Positions 15,843 through 25,431 are shown, counted from the stretch's first letter. The stretch is DNA of 64,000 bases from an uncultured Alphaproteobacteria bacterium (GCA_951812805.1 CATOSZ010000006.1:118992-182991), one strand, 5' to 3'. The notes: generated by a model not told the origin, from the letters alone. Numbers and translations: made by a program.

Positions 15843-17471
15843 ATGACGACACTTCAGCAAACGGATGCGGCGGGCGATCTCGACTTCGATGCCGTTGTTA
15901 TCGGCGCCGGGTTGTCGGGGATGTACATGTTGTATCGGCTGCGCGAGCGCGGCCTGAAGGTCCGGGTCCTGGAGGCCGGCACCGGGGTCGGCGGGACCTG
16001 GTACTGGAACCGCTATCCGGGCGCGCGCTTCGATTCCGAAAGCTGGTCCTACGGCTTTTCCTTTTCCCAGGAACTGCTCGACGAATGGGACTGGCAGGAA
16101 CATTTCGCCGGCCAGCCGGAGGTCGAGCGCTATTGCCGGCATGTCGCGCAGAAGTTCGATCTCAATGCCGATATCCAGTTCCGGGCACGGGTCGCCGCCG
16201 CCCATTTCGATGCCGAGGGGCATTGCTGGACGGTCCGCCTCGACGACGGCACGAGCTATCGCACGCGCTTTCTGATTTCCGCGATCGGCCTGCTGTCGGC
16301 GCCGACCATGCCGCGTTTCGAAGGCATCGAGGATTTCCAGGGACAATGGTGCCACACCGGCCTGTGGCCGAAGGAAGGCATCGACTACGCCGGCAAGCGC
16401 GTCGCCGTCATCGGTACGGGCGCGAGCGGGGTGCAGGCGATCCAGGAGATCTGCAAGACCGCCGCCCATCTCACCGTCTTCCAGCGCCGCCCGAACTGGT
16501 GCACGCCGCTGCACAACGGTCCGATCACCAAGCCGGAGATGGACGAGATCCGCTCGCGCTACGACGAGATCTTCGAGCTCTGCCGACAGACCGCGGCCTG
16601 CTTCGTCCACACCATCAATCCCCGCGGCACCTTCGAGGTCAGCGAGGCCGAACGGCTTGCCTTCTGGGAGGAGCGCTACGACGGGCAGGGCTTCGGCATC
16701 TGGCAGGGCAATTTCCGCGACATGCTGGTCGACCGGGAAGCCAACCGGCTGATGAGCGAGTTCGTCGCCGACAAGATCCGCCAGCGGGTCAAGGATCCGA
16801 AGACGGCGGATTTGCTGATCCCCGACGACCATGGTTTCGGCACCCGGCGGGTGCCGCAGGAGACGGGCTATTACGAGGTCTACAATCGGGACAACGTCTC
16901 CCTCGTTTCCATGCTGGAAACGCCGATCGAACGAATTACGGCCAGCGGCGTTCGAACATCGGAGAAGGATTACGATTTCGACGTCATCATTTATGCGACG
17001 GGGTTCGACGCGGTCACCGGTGCCTTCGACCGGATCGATATTCGCGGCAACGGCGGCGTCAAGTTGAAGGAGAAATGGACTGGCGGGCCGCGCACCTTCG
17101 TCGGCGTCATGGTCGACGATTTCCCCAACATGTTCATGATCATGGGGCCGCACGCCGCGCTCGGAAACAATCCGCGCAGCATCGAGTACAACGTCGAATG
17201 GATCCGCGACCTGATCGGCCACGTTACCGACGAGGGCCTGACCCGGACCGAGGCCCGGCCGGACTCGGTGGCGGAATGGAACGCCTTCGTCCACGAGAAG
17301 GCGGAAGGGCTGCTCTCGAACGAGATCGATTCCTGGATGACCGGTATCAACATGAACGTCGAGGGCAAGCAGACCCGTACGATCGTGCGCTATTCCGGCA
17401 CGGCGCCCGAATACCGCGCCTTTTGCGACGAGGTCGCCGCCACTGGATACCGGGAGCTGGACTTCGGTTAG
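15843..17471 (+). CDS. Baeyer-Villiger monooxygenase (CHMO-like class B flavoprotein)
   Basis: This is a 542-residue NADPH- and FAD-dependent monooxygenase that inserts oxygen next to a ketone. Two Rossmann motifs are present: FAD-binding GAGLSGMYMLYRL near residue 20 and NADPH-binding GTGASGVQAIQ near residue 185. The diagnostic BVMO fingerprint FxGxxxHTxxWP reads FQGQWCHTGLWP at ~160. WYWNRYPGARFD matches cyclohexanone monooxygenase relatives. The ATG at 15843 follows GAGGGGG. It diverges from the YcaO operon. A tailoring role in a metabolite pathway is possible, but it may equally be catabolic. Confidence 0.92.
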   Translation: MTTLQQTDAAGDLDFDAVVIGAGLSGMYMLYRLRERGLKVRVLEAGTGVGGTWYWNRYPGARFDSESWSYGFSFSQELLDEWDWQEHFAGQPEVERYCRHVAQKFDLNADIQFRARVAAAHFDAEGHCWTVRLDDGTSYRTRFLISAIGLLSAPTMPRFEGIEDFQGQWCHTGLWPKEGIDYAGKRVAVIGTGASGVQAIQEICKTAAHLTVFQRRPNWCTPLHNGPITKPEMDEIRSRYDEIFELCRQTAACFVHTINPRGTFEVSEAERLAFWEERYDGQGFGIWQGNFRDMLVDREANRLMSEFVADKIRQRVKDPKTADLLIPDDHGFGTRRVPQETGYYEVYNRDNVSLVSMLETPIERITASGVRTSEKDYDFDVIIYATGFDAVTGAFDRIDIRGNGGVKLKEKWTGGPRTFVGVMVDDFPNMFMIMGPHAALGNNPRSIEYNVEWIRDLIGHVTDEGLTRTEARPDSVAEWNAFVHEKAEGLLSNEIDSWMTGINMNVEGKQTRTIVRYSGTAPEYRAFCDEVAATGYRELDFG

Positions 17472-17478
17472 CGGCCAG

Positions 17479-18624
17479 TTATCCGATGGCCCCCAGGTGC
17501 TGGAGCGCGTCGAACAGTTGCGCGACATCGCGCGCATCGTTGTAGAGGTGTGGCGTCACCCGAAGTGAATCACCGCGCTGACTGACATAGACGCCCCGTT
17601 CGCCGAGGCGGGGAATAATCCCCTCCGGCACGCCGTCGGCGAAGCGCAATCCGATGTAGTGGCCGGCGCGGCGGTCCCGGGCCGCGACGCGCAAGCCGGC
17701 CGCCTCGGCGCGTGTCGCGATATCGTCGGTCAAGGCGCGCAGCGAGGCCTGCGTTTCGGCCGGATCCCAGGCCAGCAGCTGGTCGAGCGCGGCAATGGCC
17801 ATCGGCATCAACGCGAAGTTGGCCGCCTCGCCCATGTCGTAGCGCCGCGCGGCGATCCGCCCGGTCGTCGGATCCGCCCGCATCCGCGCGAAGTCCGGAT
17901 CGTTGGAGCGCAGCGCCCAGTTGTGCTCGAAGCCGATGCCGTCGTGCCAGCGCGGCGCCGCGTACATGAAGCCGAGGGAATAGGGGCCCATCATCCATTT
18001 GTAGCCGGCGGCCACCATGAAACCGGGCTGCACCGCGGCGACGTCGAACGGCATGGCGCCGATCGATTGCGTGAGGTCGAGACAAAGCGCCGCGCCGGCC
18101 CCGCGTGCCGCCGCGCCGGCCGCCTCGAGGTCGACCAGCGTGCCGTCGGTCCAGTGACAGTTCGGCAGGGCCACGACCGCCGTCCGCGCGTCGATCGCCG
18201 CCAGCACCGCCGGCGTCCAATCGTCGTCCGCCGGCCGGGCGACGGTGCGGATCTCGGCGCCGGCTTCGCCCGCGCGCTGTCGCCAGGGGGCGACGTTGGA
18301 GGGAAACTGGTCGGCCAGCAGCACGATGTTGTCACCGGCGGCGACGGGCACATTGCGGGCCGCGTGCGCCATGCCGTAGCTCGCCGCGGGGATGACCGCG
18401 ATGTCGTCGGCCGTGGCGCCGATCAGGGCCGCGAAGCGGGCCCGCGCGATCTCGATCTCGATGTCGAAATCCTCGCCCGTGATCTCCCAGGGCCGGGACT
18501 TGCGGGCGACGCCCTGCTGGCCGGCGGCGGCCACCGTCTTCAGCAGGGGCGAGAGATAGGCGCAGTTCAGGTAGGCGATGTTGTCCGGAATGTCGAAGAG
18601 GTGGCGTTGGTCGGGAATGGGCAT
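17479..18624 (-). CDS. Class V aminotransferase-fold PLP enzyme
   Basis: This 381-residue PLP-dependent enzyme belongs to the kynureninase/cysteine-desulfurase-like fold. The cofactor Asp lies in LCLDLTQSIGAMPFD (~200), and the Schiff-base Lys in AAGYKWMMGPYSLGF (~220). The C-terminal small domain (GERGVYVSQRGDSLRVTPHLYN) is typical of class V enzymes. Substrate unknown. It is 4 bp downstream of the maleate-isomerase-family gene, in the same operon, so a joint role in amino acid or carboxylate metabolism is likely. Confidence 0.88.
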   Translation of the reverse strand: MPIPDQRHLFDIPDNIAYLNCAYLSPLLKTVAAAGQQGVARKSRPWEITGEDFDIEIEIARARFAALIGATADDIAVIPAASYGMAHAARNVPVAAGDNIVLLADQFPSNVAPWRQRAGEAGAEIRTVARPADDDWTPAVLAAIDARTAVVALPNCHWTDGTLVDLEAAGAAARGAGAALCLDLTQSIGAMPFDVAAVQPGFMVAAGYKWMMGPYSLGFMYAAPRWHDGIGFEHNWALRSNDPDFARMRADPTTGRIAARRYDMGEAANFALMPMAIAALDQLLAWDPAETQASLRALTDDIATRAEAAGLRVAARDRRAGHYIGLRFADGVPEGIIPRLGERGVYVSQRGDSLRVTPHLYNDARDVAQLFDALQHLGAIG

Positions 18625-18628
18625 GGCT

Positions 18629-19372
18629 TCAATGGGTCTCCAGGAGGCTGCCGAAGCCGTCGATGCGGTCCTCGACGCCCATTTGGCGCAAGCTGTGCCA
18701 GTAGGTCACGGCGTTGATCGAGAGCACCGGCTTGGCGAGCCAGCGTTCGGCTTCCGCCGCGAGGCGCAGCATCGAGAGGTTGGTGCCGGCTTGGACCAGC
18801 GCGTCGACGTCGTCGCCGTCGAGCTCGGTGAGGACGGCGCGGATCCGGTCCTCACCGACTTCGGCGATCGCCAGGGGATCGGGGCATTCGAGGCTCTTGA
18901 AGCGTACCACCTCGATGCCGGCGTCGGCGAGAAAGCGCGTGACCTGGTCGTTGGCGATCGCCGGATAGGGCGAGAGGACGGCGACCCGTTCGGCGCCCAG
19001 TGCGCCAAGCGCGGCGCGAAGCGCGAAGGAGCCGCCGCCGACCGGCACGCCCGCGTGCGCCTCCAGCTTGGCGCGGCGCGCTTCCGAGGCCTCCAGCCCC
19101 TCCCAGAAGATGAAGGAGGAGATGCCGATGACGATCCGGTCCGGGGCGGCGGTCATCAGCCGGTCGACGGCGGCGTAGATCTCGACGTCGATCATGCCCA
19201 TCAGCTTGGTGAAGTCCGCGTCGGAACCGATTGCCATGTTGGGAATCATGATGCGGCCGGTGTGGTTCGTCACGCCCTCGGGGCGCATGGCCTCGAAGTC
19301 GGGCTGCAGGATGGTGTTGGTCGAGGGGACGGCGACGCCGATCTTGCCGCGCCAGCCGAGTGCGTCCGCCAT
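18629..19372 (-). CDS. Maleate isomerase/arylmalonate decarboxylase-family protein without catalytic cysteines
   Basis: This 247-residue protein has the family start GKIGVAVPSTNTILQPDFEAM and the paired alpha/beta halves of Asp/Glu racemase-type enzymes. Maleate cis-trans isomerase uses two Cys. At the equivalent places this protein reads VIGISSFIFWEG (residues 81-92) and VQAGTNLSM (193-201), and its only Cys (163) lies elsewhere. It therefore belongs to a divergent subfamily whose chemistry cannot be assumed. It is transcribed with the downstream PLP enzyme. Confidence 0.8.
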   Translation of the reverse strand: MADALGWRGKIGVAVPSTNTILQPDFEAMRPEGVTNHTGRIMIPNMAIGSDADFTKLMGMIDVEIYAAVDRLMTAAPDRIVIGISSFIFWEGLEASEARRAKLEAHAGVPVGGGSFALRAALGALGAERVAVLSPYPAIANDQVTRFLADAGIEVVRFKSLECPDPLAIAEVGEDRIRAVLTELDGDDVDALVQAGTNLSMLRLAAEAERWLAKPVLSINAVTYWHSLRQMGVEDRIDGFGSLLETH

Positions 19373-19402
19373 GGGGTGTCTCCTCCGCGATAGCCCGTGC
19401 GA

Positions 19403-20170
19403 TCATAACCCTTCGGGTCGTGTCGCATGCAAGGCGATGGCCGTCGCCTGGGAGACGTTGAGGCTGGCCATGGCCGGCGCCATCTCGATGCGGGCCAGCG
19501 CGTCGCACCGTTCGATCGTCAGGCGGCGCAGGCCGCTGCCCTCGGCGCCCATGACCAGGGCGAGGCGGCCGGGCCGGCGGGCCCGTTCGATCCCCTCGCG
19601 GGCATGGGCGGCGAGGCCGAGGCGCCAGAAGCCGGCCTCGGCGATCTCGTCCAGGGCCCGCGCCAGGTTGGCGACGCGGATCAGCGGCACGCTTTCGAGC
19701 GCGCCGGAGGCGGCCTTGGCCAGCACCCCGCCCTCCGCCGGCGCGCCGCGGCGCGGCACCACGACGGCGGCGACGGCGAAGGCGGCGGCGGCGCGCAGGA
19801 TGGCGCCGACGTTGCGCGGGTCCGAGATCTTGTCGAGGACGAGCAATCGCGCCTCGGCCGCCGCGATGCCGGCGACATCGTCGAGCGTCGCGTCGGCCAG
19901 CGGCTCGACCTGCAGCGCGATGCCCTGGTGCGTCGTCTCCGGCGGGAGGTAGCGTTCGATCATCCGCCGATCGACCACCTCTGTTTTGAGGGCCTCGTCC
20001 CAGAGGCCGGCATCGGCCGCGCGCGCGGCGCCGGAGCCCGTCGCCAGCAGGCGCACCCGCCGGCGGGCCGGATTGGCCAGCGCTGCGTGCACCGCGTGGG
20101 TGCCGTGCAGCCAATAGCTCCGGCCGTCTTCGGCCTCGGCCCGGCCCTTCGGTTTGCGTGCGCGTGCCAT
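19403..20170 (-). CDS. rlmB: 23S rRNA (guanosine-2'-O-)-methyltransferase RlmB (TrmH/SpoU family)
   Basis: This 255-residue protein methylates the 2'-O of a conserved guanosine (G2251 in E. coli) in the 23S rRNA P-loop. Its N-terminal substrate-binding domain includes LHGTHAVHAAL. The three SpoU motifs follow: DKISDPRNVGAILRAA (~130), LVMGAEGSGLRRL (~205) and ASLNVSQATAIAL (~235), which make the trefoil-knot AdoMet site. The order rlmB (divergent) then tRNA-Tyr, tRNA-Gly, tuf is common in alphaproteobacteria. Confidence 0.93.
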   Translation of the reverse strand: MARARKPKGRAEAEDGRSYWLHGTHAVHAALANPARRRVRLLATGSGAARAADAGLWDEALKTEVVDRRMIERYLPPETTHQGIALQVEPLADATLDDVAGIAAAEARLLVLDKISDPRNVGAILRAAAAFAVAAVVVPRRGAPAEGGVLAKAASGALESVPLIRVANLARALDEIAEAGFWRLGLAAHAREGIERARRPGRLALVMGAEGSGLRRLTIERCDALARIEMAPAMASLNVSQATAIALHATRPEGL

Positions 20171-20208
20171 GCGGTGTCCCTTGTAACGTGATTTCCGCGT
20201 TCAAATAT

Positions 20209-20235
20209 TGACATTCGGTGCCAAAAGCCATAGTC
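20209..20235 (+). promoter_or_regulatory. Promoter of the tRNA-Tyr/tRNA-Gly/tuf unit
   Basis: TTGACA at 20209-20214 is followed after 15 bp by CATAGT (20230-20235). If the -10 hexamer is read as TAGTCC, the spacer is 17 bp. The bases after it are GC-rich, as in stringently controlled promoters. It lies about 53 bp before tRNA-Tyr. Confidence 0.7.
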
Positions 20236-20287
20236 CGTCGTCGCCGCGTCGGGGTCCAATGGCTCCGGCGCCGTCGTCGTGCTTTCC

Positions 20288-20372
20288 GGAGGGATGCCCG
20301 AGTGGTTAAAGGGGACGGGCTGTAAACCCGTTGGCTATGCCTACGTTGGTTCAAATCCAACTCCCTCCACCA
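20288..20372 (+). tRNA. tRNA-Tyr (GUA anticodon)
   Basis: This 85-nt class II tRNA has a long variable arm. Acceptor GGAGGGA pairs with TCCCTCC, anticodon loop CTGTAAA gives GUA, and 3' ACCA is encoded. It is first in a tRNA-tuf transcript. Confidence 0.96.
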
Positions 20373-20426
20373 AGCCGGCGCGACGATGGCAATCGAGGTG
20401 GGCGAAGACGAGGTTACTCGGCATTC

Positions 20427-20500
20427 GCGGGTGTAGCTCAATGGTAGAGCCCCAGCCTTCCAAGCTGGTTACGTGGGTTCGATTCCCATCACCCGCTCCA
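20427..20500 (+). tRNA. tRNA-Gly (UCC anticodon)
   Basis: This is a 74-nt cloverleaf in which acceptor GCGGGTG pairs with CACCCGC. Anticodon stem CCAGC/GCTGG encloses loop CTTCCAA, giving UCC. The 3' TCCA is encoded. It lies 54 bp after tRNA-Tyr. Confidence 0.96.
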
Positions 20501-20575
20501 TGACACGCTCTCGAGGCGTTGGCCGCCAGGCGGCTCCGAACGGACGAAGCGACGAATAGAAGGTTGGCGAAAGCG

Positions 20576-21766
<1,191 letters not shown>

Positions 21767-21781
21767 CGTATGTTGAGTGAC

Positions 21782-21874
21782 CCGGCCGGCCCGCGCCCCC
21801 GTCAAAACCACCCCCCAGGGCACCCCAAGGGTACACTCCCACGGGTGGTTGGGACGGGGGAGCGGGCCGGCCGG
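21782..21874. repeat. Palindromic element, copy 1 (between tuf and tRNA-Trp)
   Basis: The left arm 21782-21813 and right arm 21843-21874 are reverse complements over 32 bp with three mismatches. The 29-base loop contains CCCCAAGGGTACACTCCC. The right half is nearly identical to the right half of the second copy at 21979-22055. No U-run follows, so it is not a classical terminator, but the RNA hairpin would be very stable. Confidence 0.85.
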
Positions 21875-21882
21875 GCACCTAA

Positions 21883-21958
21883 AGGAGTGTAGCTCAATTG
21901 GTAGAGCACCGGTCTCCAAAACCGGGGGTTGGGGGTTCGAGCCCCTCCACTCCTGCCA
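21883..21958 (+). tRNA. tRNA-Trp (CCA anticodon)
   Basis: This is a 76-nt cloverleaf. Acceptor AGGAGTG pairs with CACTCCT, anticodon stem CCGGT/ACCGG encloses loop CTCCAAA giving CCA, and the T-arm has GGTTCGAGCC. The 3' GCCA is encoded. It is bracketed by two copies of a long palindrome and followed by secE. Confidence 0.96.
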
Positions 21959-21978
21959 CCGGCATTGGTCCAATGCCT

Positions 21979-22055
21979 GGCCGGCCCACGCCCCCGTCCC
22001 AACCACCCCAAGGGTATACTCCCACGGGTGGTTGGGACGGGGGCGTGGGCCGGCC
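21979..22055. repeat. Palindromic element, copy 2 (between tRNA-Trp and secE)
   Basis: A perfect 30-bp inverted repeat: 21979-22008 is the exact reverse complement of 22026-22055, with a 17-base loop containing GGGTATACTCCC. It shares core and arms with copy 1 but lacks the extra bases in the left loop of that copy. Confidence 0.9.
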
Positions 22056-22083
22056 GGGCGGCACGATTGAGAAAGGCTGACAC

Positions 22084-22281
22084 ATGGCGAAGGTTTCACC
22101 GGCGGAGTTCGTCCGGCAGGTTCGGCAGGAGGCTTCCAAAGTCACCTGGCCAAGCCGCAAGGAAACCGGTATCACCACGGTGATGGTTTTCATCATGGTG
22201 ACGCTGGCGGCGATCTTCTTCCTGCTGGTGGATCTCGGCCTGTCCAATATCGTGCGGCTTATCCTCAATCTCGGGAGCTAG
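22084..22281 (+). CDS. secE: Preprotein translocase subunit SecE
   Basis: This 65-residue single-span subunit of the SecYEG channel has the short form normal outside enterobacteria. A cytosolic amphipathic helix with the conserved TWPSRKE motif (~residue 20) precedes one transmembrane helix ([18 protein letters not shown]). It is 4 bp upstream of nusG, the standard secE-nusG pair. Confidence 0.95.
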   Translation: MAKVSPAEFVRQVRQEASKVTWPSRKETGITTVMVFIMVTLAAIFFLLVDLGLSNIVRLILNLGS

Positions 22282-22285
22282 GGCC

Positions 22286-22816
22286 ATGGCGGCCAAATGG
22301 TACATCGTCCACGTCTACTCGGGCTTCGAGAAGAAGGTCCAGTCCTCGGTTCTCGAGCAGGTCCAGCTGATGGATCTCGGCGAGGAGATCCTCGAGGTCA
22401 TGGTGCCGACGGAGGAGGTGCTGCGGGTACGCCGCGGCCAGAAGGTCAGCGGCGAGCGCAAGTTCTTCCCGGGCTACGTCCTGGTCAAGATGGACATGAC
22501 CGACGAGGCCTATCACCTGATCAAGAATACGCCGAAGGTGACCGGCTTCCTCGGCACGGGCAACAAGCCCTCGCCGATCTCCGAGGCCGAGGCGGCCCGG
22601 GTGGTGCAGCAGGTGCAGGACGGGATCGAGCGGCCGAAGCCCTCGATCACCTTCGACATCGGCGAGCAGGTCCGGGTCTGCGACGGCCCCTTCACCTCGT
22701 TCAACGGCTTCGTGGAAGAGGTCGACGAGGAGCGGGCGCGGCTCAAGGTCGCGGTATCGATTTTCGGCCGGGCGACGCCGGTCGAGTTGGAATACGCCCA
22801 GGTCGAGAAGACCTGA
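22286..22816 (+). CDS. nusG: Transcription termination/antitermination protein NusG
   Basis: This 176-residue protein couples RNA polymerase to Rho and the ribosome. The NGN domain starts [16 protein letters not shown], the polymerase-contact region reads [11 protein letters not shown], and the C-terminal KOW domain contains [19 protein letters not shown]. Length is normal. It is followed by a 104-bp gap before rplK. Confidence 0.97.
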   Translation: MAAKWYIVHVYSGFEKKVQSSVLEQVQLMDLGEEILEVMVPTEEVLRVRRGQKVSGERKFFPGYVLVKMDMTDEAYHLIKNTPKVTGFLGTGNKPSPISEAEAARVVQQVQDGIERPKPSITFDIGEQVRVCDGPFTSFNGFVEEVDEERARLKVAVSIFGRATPVELEYAQVEKT

Positions 22817-22920
22817 GCGTCGAAGCGCGTGGGAGGCCCGGCCAGGGCCGCGACCACGCCATCCCAGGGCCGGCCGCGCGGTGTTCCGCGGGTCGGCGCG
22901 TTCGAGAAAGGGACGAGTGA

Positions 22921-23349
22921 ATGGCAAAGAAGATCGACGGCTATATCAAGCTGCAAATCCCGGCGGGGCAGGCCAATCCCTCGCCGCCGGTCGGGCCCGC
23001 GCTGGGTCAGCGCGGCGTCAACATCATGGAATTCTGCAAGGCCTTCAACGCCGACACCCAAGGCGGCGAGCCGGGCGTGCCGACGCCGGTGACGATCACC
23101 GTCTATGCGGATAAGAGCTTCAGCTTCATCACCCGCACGCCGCCGGCCTCCTACCTGCTGCGCAAGGCGGCGGGTCTGGCCAAGGGCGCGTCGACGACGG
23201 GGCGCGAGGTCGTCGGCTCGGTCACCTTCGAGCAATGCAAGGAGATCGCCGAGGTCAAGATGAATGATTTGAACGCCAACGACATCGATGCCGCCGCCGA
23301 GATGATCGCCGGCTCCGCCCGTTCTATGGGCCTCGAGGTGAGGAGGTAA
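22921..23349 (+). CDS. rplK: 50S ribosomal protein L11
   Basis: This 142-residue protein of the GTPase-associated centre has the proline-rich hinge [25 protein letters not shown] near residue 20-45. The C-terminal 23S-binding domain is complete. It is 4 bp upstream of rplA. Confidence 0.98.
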   Translation: MAKKIDGYIKLQIPAGQANPSPPVGPALGQRGVNIMEFCKAFNADTQGGEPGVPTPVTITVYADKSFSFITRTPPASYLLRKAAGLAKGASTTGREVVGSVTFEQCKEIAEVKMNDLNANDIDAAAEMIAGSARSMGLEVRR

Positions 23350-23353
23350 GGTC

Positions 23354-24049
23354 ATGGCAAGTGGCAAGCGCGTGCGCAAGGACCGTGAAGGCATCGATCG
23401 GGACAAGCTCTACGAGCTGGACGAGGCGATCCGGATGGTGCGGGAACGCAGTTCCGCTAAGTTCGACGAGACGATGGAGGTTTCGGTCAATCTCGGCCTC
23501 GACCCCCGCCATGCCGACCAGAATTTGCGCGGTACCGTGCAGTTGCCGAACGGCACCGGCAAGTCCGTCCGCGTCGCCGTCTTCGCCCGCGAGGGCAAGG
23601 CGGACGAGGCGCGCGAGGCCGGCGCGGACATCGTCGGCGCCGAGGACCTGGCGGAGACGATCCAGGGCGGCGCCATGGATTTCGACCGCTGCATCGCGAC
23701 GCCGGACATGATGAGCGTCGTCGGCCGCCTCGGCCGGGTGCTGGGCCCCCGCGGCCTGATGCCGAACCCGAAGCTCGGCACGGTGACCATGGACGTCGGC
23801 GAAGCGGTGCGTGCCGCGAAGGGCGGCCAGGTCGAGTACCGCGTCGAGAAGGCCGGCATCATTCACGCCGGCGTCGGCAAGGCGAGCTTCGAGGAAGCCC
23901 AGATCAAGGAGAACGTCGTCGCGCTGATCGACGCGCTGCTCCGCAACAAGCCCGCGGGTGCCAAGGGCACCTACCTGCAACGGCTCGCCGTCAGCTCCAC
24001 CATGGGGCCGGGCGTCAAGGTCGATCCGACGGCATTGCTGGAGGGCTGA
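23354..24049 (+). CDS. rplA: 50S ribosomal protein L1
   Basis: This 231-residue L1-stalk protein includes the signature [16 protein letters not shown] (~135-150). In other bacteria it also represses the rplKA mRNA by binding its leader; the 104-bp gap before rplK is where that would happen. Ends with LLEG. Confidence 0.98.
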   Translation: MASGKRVRKDREGIDRDKLYELDEAIRMVRERSSAKFDETMEVSVNLGLDPRHADQNLRGTVQLPNGTGKSVRVAVFAREGKADEAREAGADIVGAEDLAETIQGGAMDFDRCIATPDMMSVVGRLGRVLGPRGLMPNPKLGTVTMDVGEAVRAAKGGQVEYRVEKAGIIHAGVGKASFEEAQIKENVVALIDALLRNKPAGAKGTYLQRLAVSSTMGPGVKVDPTALLEG

Positions 24050-24066
24050 GGCCGTGCGGTCCGGCT

Positions 24067-24095
24067 TTGCCGGGCCGGAGCGGGTGTGATATAGG
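24067..24095 (+). promoter_or_regulatory. Candidate promoter for rplJL
   Basis: TTGCCG (24067-24072), a 17-bp spacer and TATAGG (24090-24095) lie just after rplA. It would start a transcript carrying a ~300-nt leader before rplJ. Confidence 0.5.
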
Positions 24096-24410
24096 CGTGC
24101 GAAATTCCACCCGGGTCCCATGGCCCGGGGGGAGGGAAGACGGCCCGGGTCGTCTTCCACCTGTCCGAGATTGCAGGTGGCGTCGCGACATGTGCGCGGC
24201 GGCTTAATGACCGAAACGGTCGGCCGGCATGAGACGGGTGAACAACGTGGTCGAAACGCCGGGACCCGCCAGGGTCCGGTTTCCTCGGCCTCCTTCACCT
24301 GGACAGGCGTTGAGCGGGCGCGGGCTTTGGCCCGGCGTCCTGTTTGCAACCGTGCCATGCGCGAAGGCGGAAACGCCGCCGCGTCGTGGCCAGGAAGAGA
24401 GGAGGCTTCG
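24096..24410 (+). promoter_or_regulatory. rplJ leader RNA region (L10-type autoregulatory leader candidate)
   Basis: This is most of the 361-bp interval between rplA and rplJ; no gene is seen. Two perfect stems sit in tandem: GGAAGACG (24135-24142) with CGTCTTCC (24151-24158), and CCACCTG (24157-24163) with CAGGTGG (24174-24180), which share two bases. L10-(L12)4 represses its own operon by binding such a leader in many bacteria. Assignment here rests on position and structure only. Confidence 0.5.
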
Positions 24411-24938
24411 GTGGACAGAGCGCAAAAACAAGCGTTCGTGGCCGAGATGCACGAGATCCTGAAAGGGACCAACTGCGTCGTCGTCACGCACTACAGCGGC
24501 CTCGACGTCCAGAAGATCAGCGATCTTCGTCGACGTATGAGCGAGGCCGGCGCGACCTTTCGCGTCACCAAGAACCGGCTGACCAAGCTGGCCCTCGTGG
24601 GGACACCCTACGAAGGGCTCGACGACCTCTTTACCGGACCGACCGGCATCGCCTTTTCGGACGATCCCGTCGCACCGGCCAAGGTGGCGGTCGAGTTCGC
24701 CAAGACCGAGAACGCGCTGGTCGTACGCGGCGGTTCCATGGGCGAGCGGCGGCTCGACGAGGATGGCATCAAGGCCCTGGCGGCCCTGCCCTCGCTCGAC
24801 GAGTTGCGGGGCAAGCTGATCGGACTGGTGCAGGCGCCGGCGACCAAGATCGCGGGCGTGCTGCAGGCGCCGGCGGGCCAGCTGGCCCGGGTGCTCTCGG
24901 CGCATGCCGAGCAGAGCGGTACGGACGAGGCGGCGTAA
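24411..24938 (+). CDS. rplJ: 50S ribosomal protein L10
   Basis: This 175-residue stalk-base protein binds L7/L12 dimers through its C-terminal helix. The start is GTG 24411 (VDRAQKQAFVAEM), behind AGGAAGAGAGGAGG; the in-frame extension upstream is leader sequence, not protein. VTHYSGLDV and FRVTKNRLTKLA are family features. Confidence 0.96.
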   Translation: MDRAQKQAFVAEMHEILKGTNCVVVTHYSGLDVQKISDLRRRMSEAGATFRVTKNRLTKLALVGTPYEGLDDLFTGPTGIAFSDDPVAPAKVAVEFAKTENALVVRGGSMGERRLDEDGIKALAALPSLDELRGKLIGLVQAPATKIAGVLQAPAGQLARVLSAHAEQSGTDEAA

Positions 24939-25013
24939 GCGACACCAGCCGAGCGAAACATCGAAACGACATCGCGCCGAGGCGCGCATTTGACAAACGA
25001 AGGAGTGTGAACA

Positions 25014-25391
25014 ATGGCGGATCTGGAGCAGATCGCAGAACAGCTTTCCGGTTTGACCGTCCTCGAGGCGGCCGACCTCGCCAAGCTGTTGGAAGAGAAG
25101 TGGGGCGTCTCGGCGGCGGCACCGATGGCCGTGGCGGCCATGCCCATGGACGGCGGCGGTGCGGCGGAAGCCGAGGAGCAGACGGAATTCGACGTCATCC
25201 TGGCGTCCTTTGGCGAGAAGAAGATCAACGTCATCAAGGAAGTCCGCGCGATCACCGGCCTGGGGCTGAAGGAGGCCAAGGACCTGGTCGAGGCCGCACC
25301 GGCCGCGGTCAAGGAAGGTATCAACAAGGACGAGGCCGACCAGCTGAAAGAGCAGCTGGAAGGCGCCGGCGCGAGCGTCGAAATCAAGTAA
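25014..25391 (+). CDS. rplL: 50S ribosomal protein L7/L12
   Basis: This 125-residue protein recruits translation GTPases. An N-terminal dimerisation helix ([20 protein letters not shown]) leads to an Ala/Met-rich hinge (~35-55) and the C-terminal domain [26 protein letters not shown]. The gap from rplJ is 75 bp, with AAGGAGTG before the start. Confidence 0.98.
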   Translation: MADLEQIAEQLSGLTVLEAADLAKLLEEKWGVSAAAPMAVAAMPMDGGGAAEAEEQTEFDVILASFGEKKINVIKEVRAITGLGLKEAKDLVEAAPAAVKEGINKDEADQLKEQLEGAGASVEIK

Positions 25392-25403
25392 TCGGGTGCG
25401 GGC

Positions 25404-25431
25404 GGGGCGCCGGACGATGTTCCGGGGCCCC
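25404..25431 (+). terminator. Hairpin after rplL (attenuator candidate)
   Basis: GGGGCGCCGGA (25404-25414) pairs with TCCGGGGCCCC (25421-25431) with one mismatch and a 6-base loop. No U-run follows. In the rplJL-rpoBC arrangement, a partial terminator at this point lowers polymerase output relative to L7/L12. Confidence 0.5.

Noticed and set aside
21782..22055. Reading the two palindromes as ordinary rho-independent terminators or a CRISPR fragment
   Set aside because: No U-tract follows either stem, they differ in loop length, and there are no regularly spaced repeats or cas genes.
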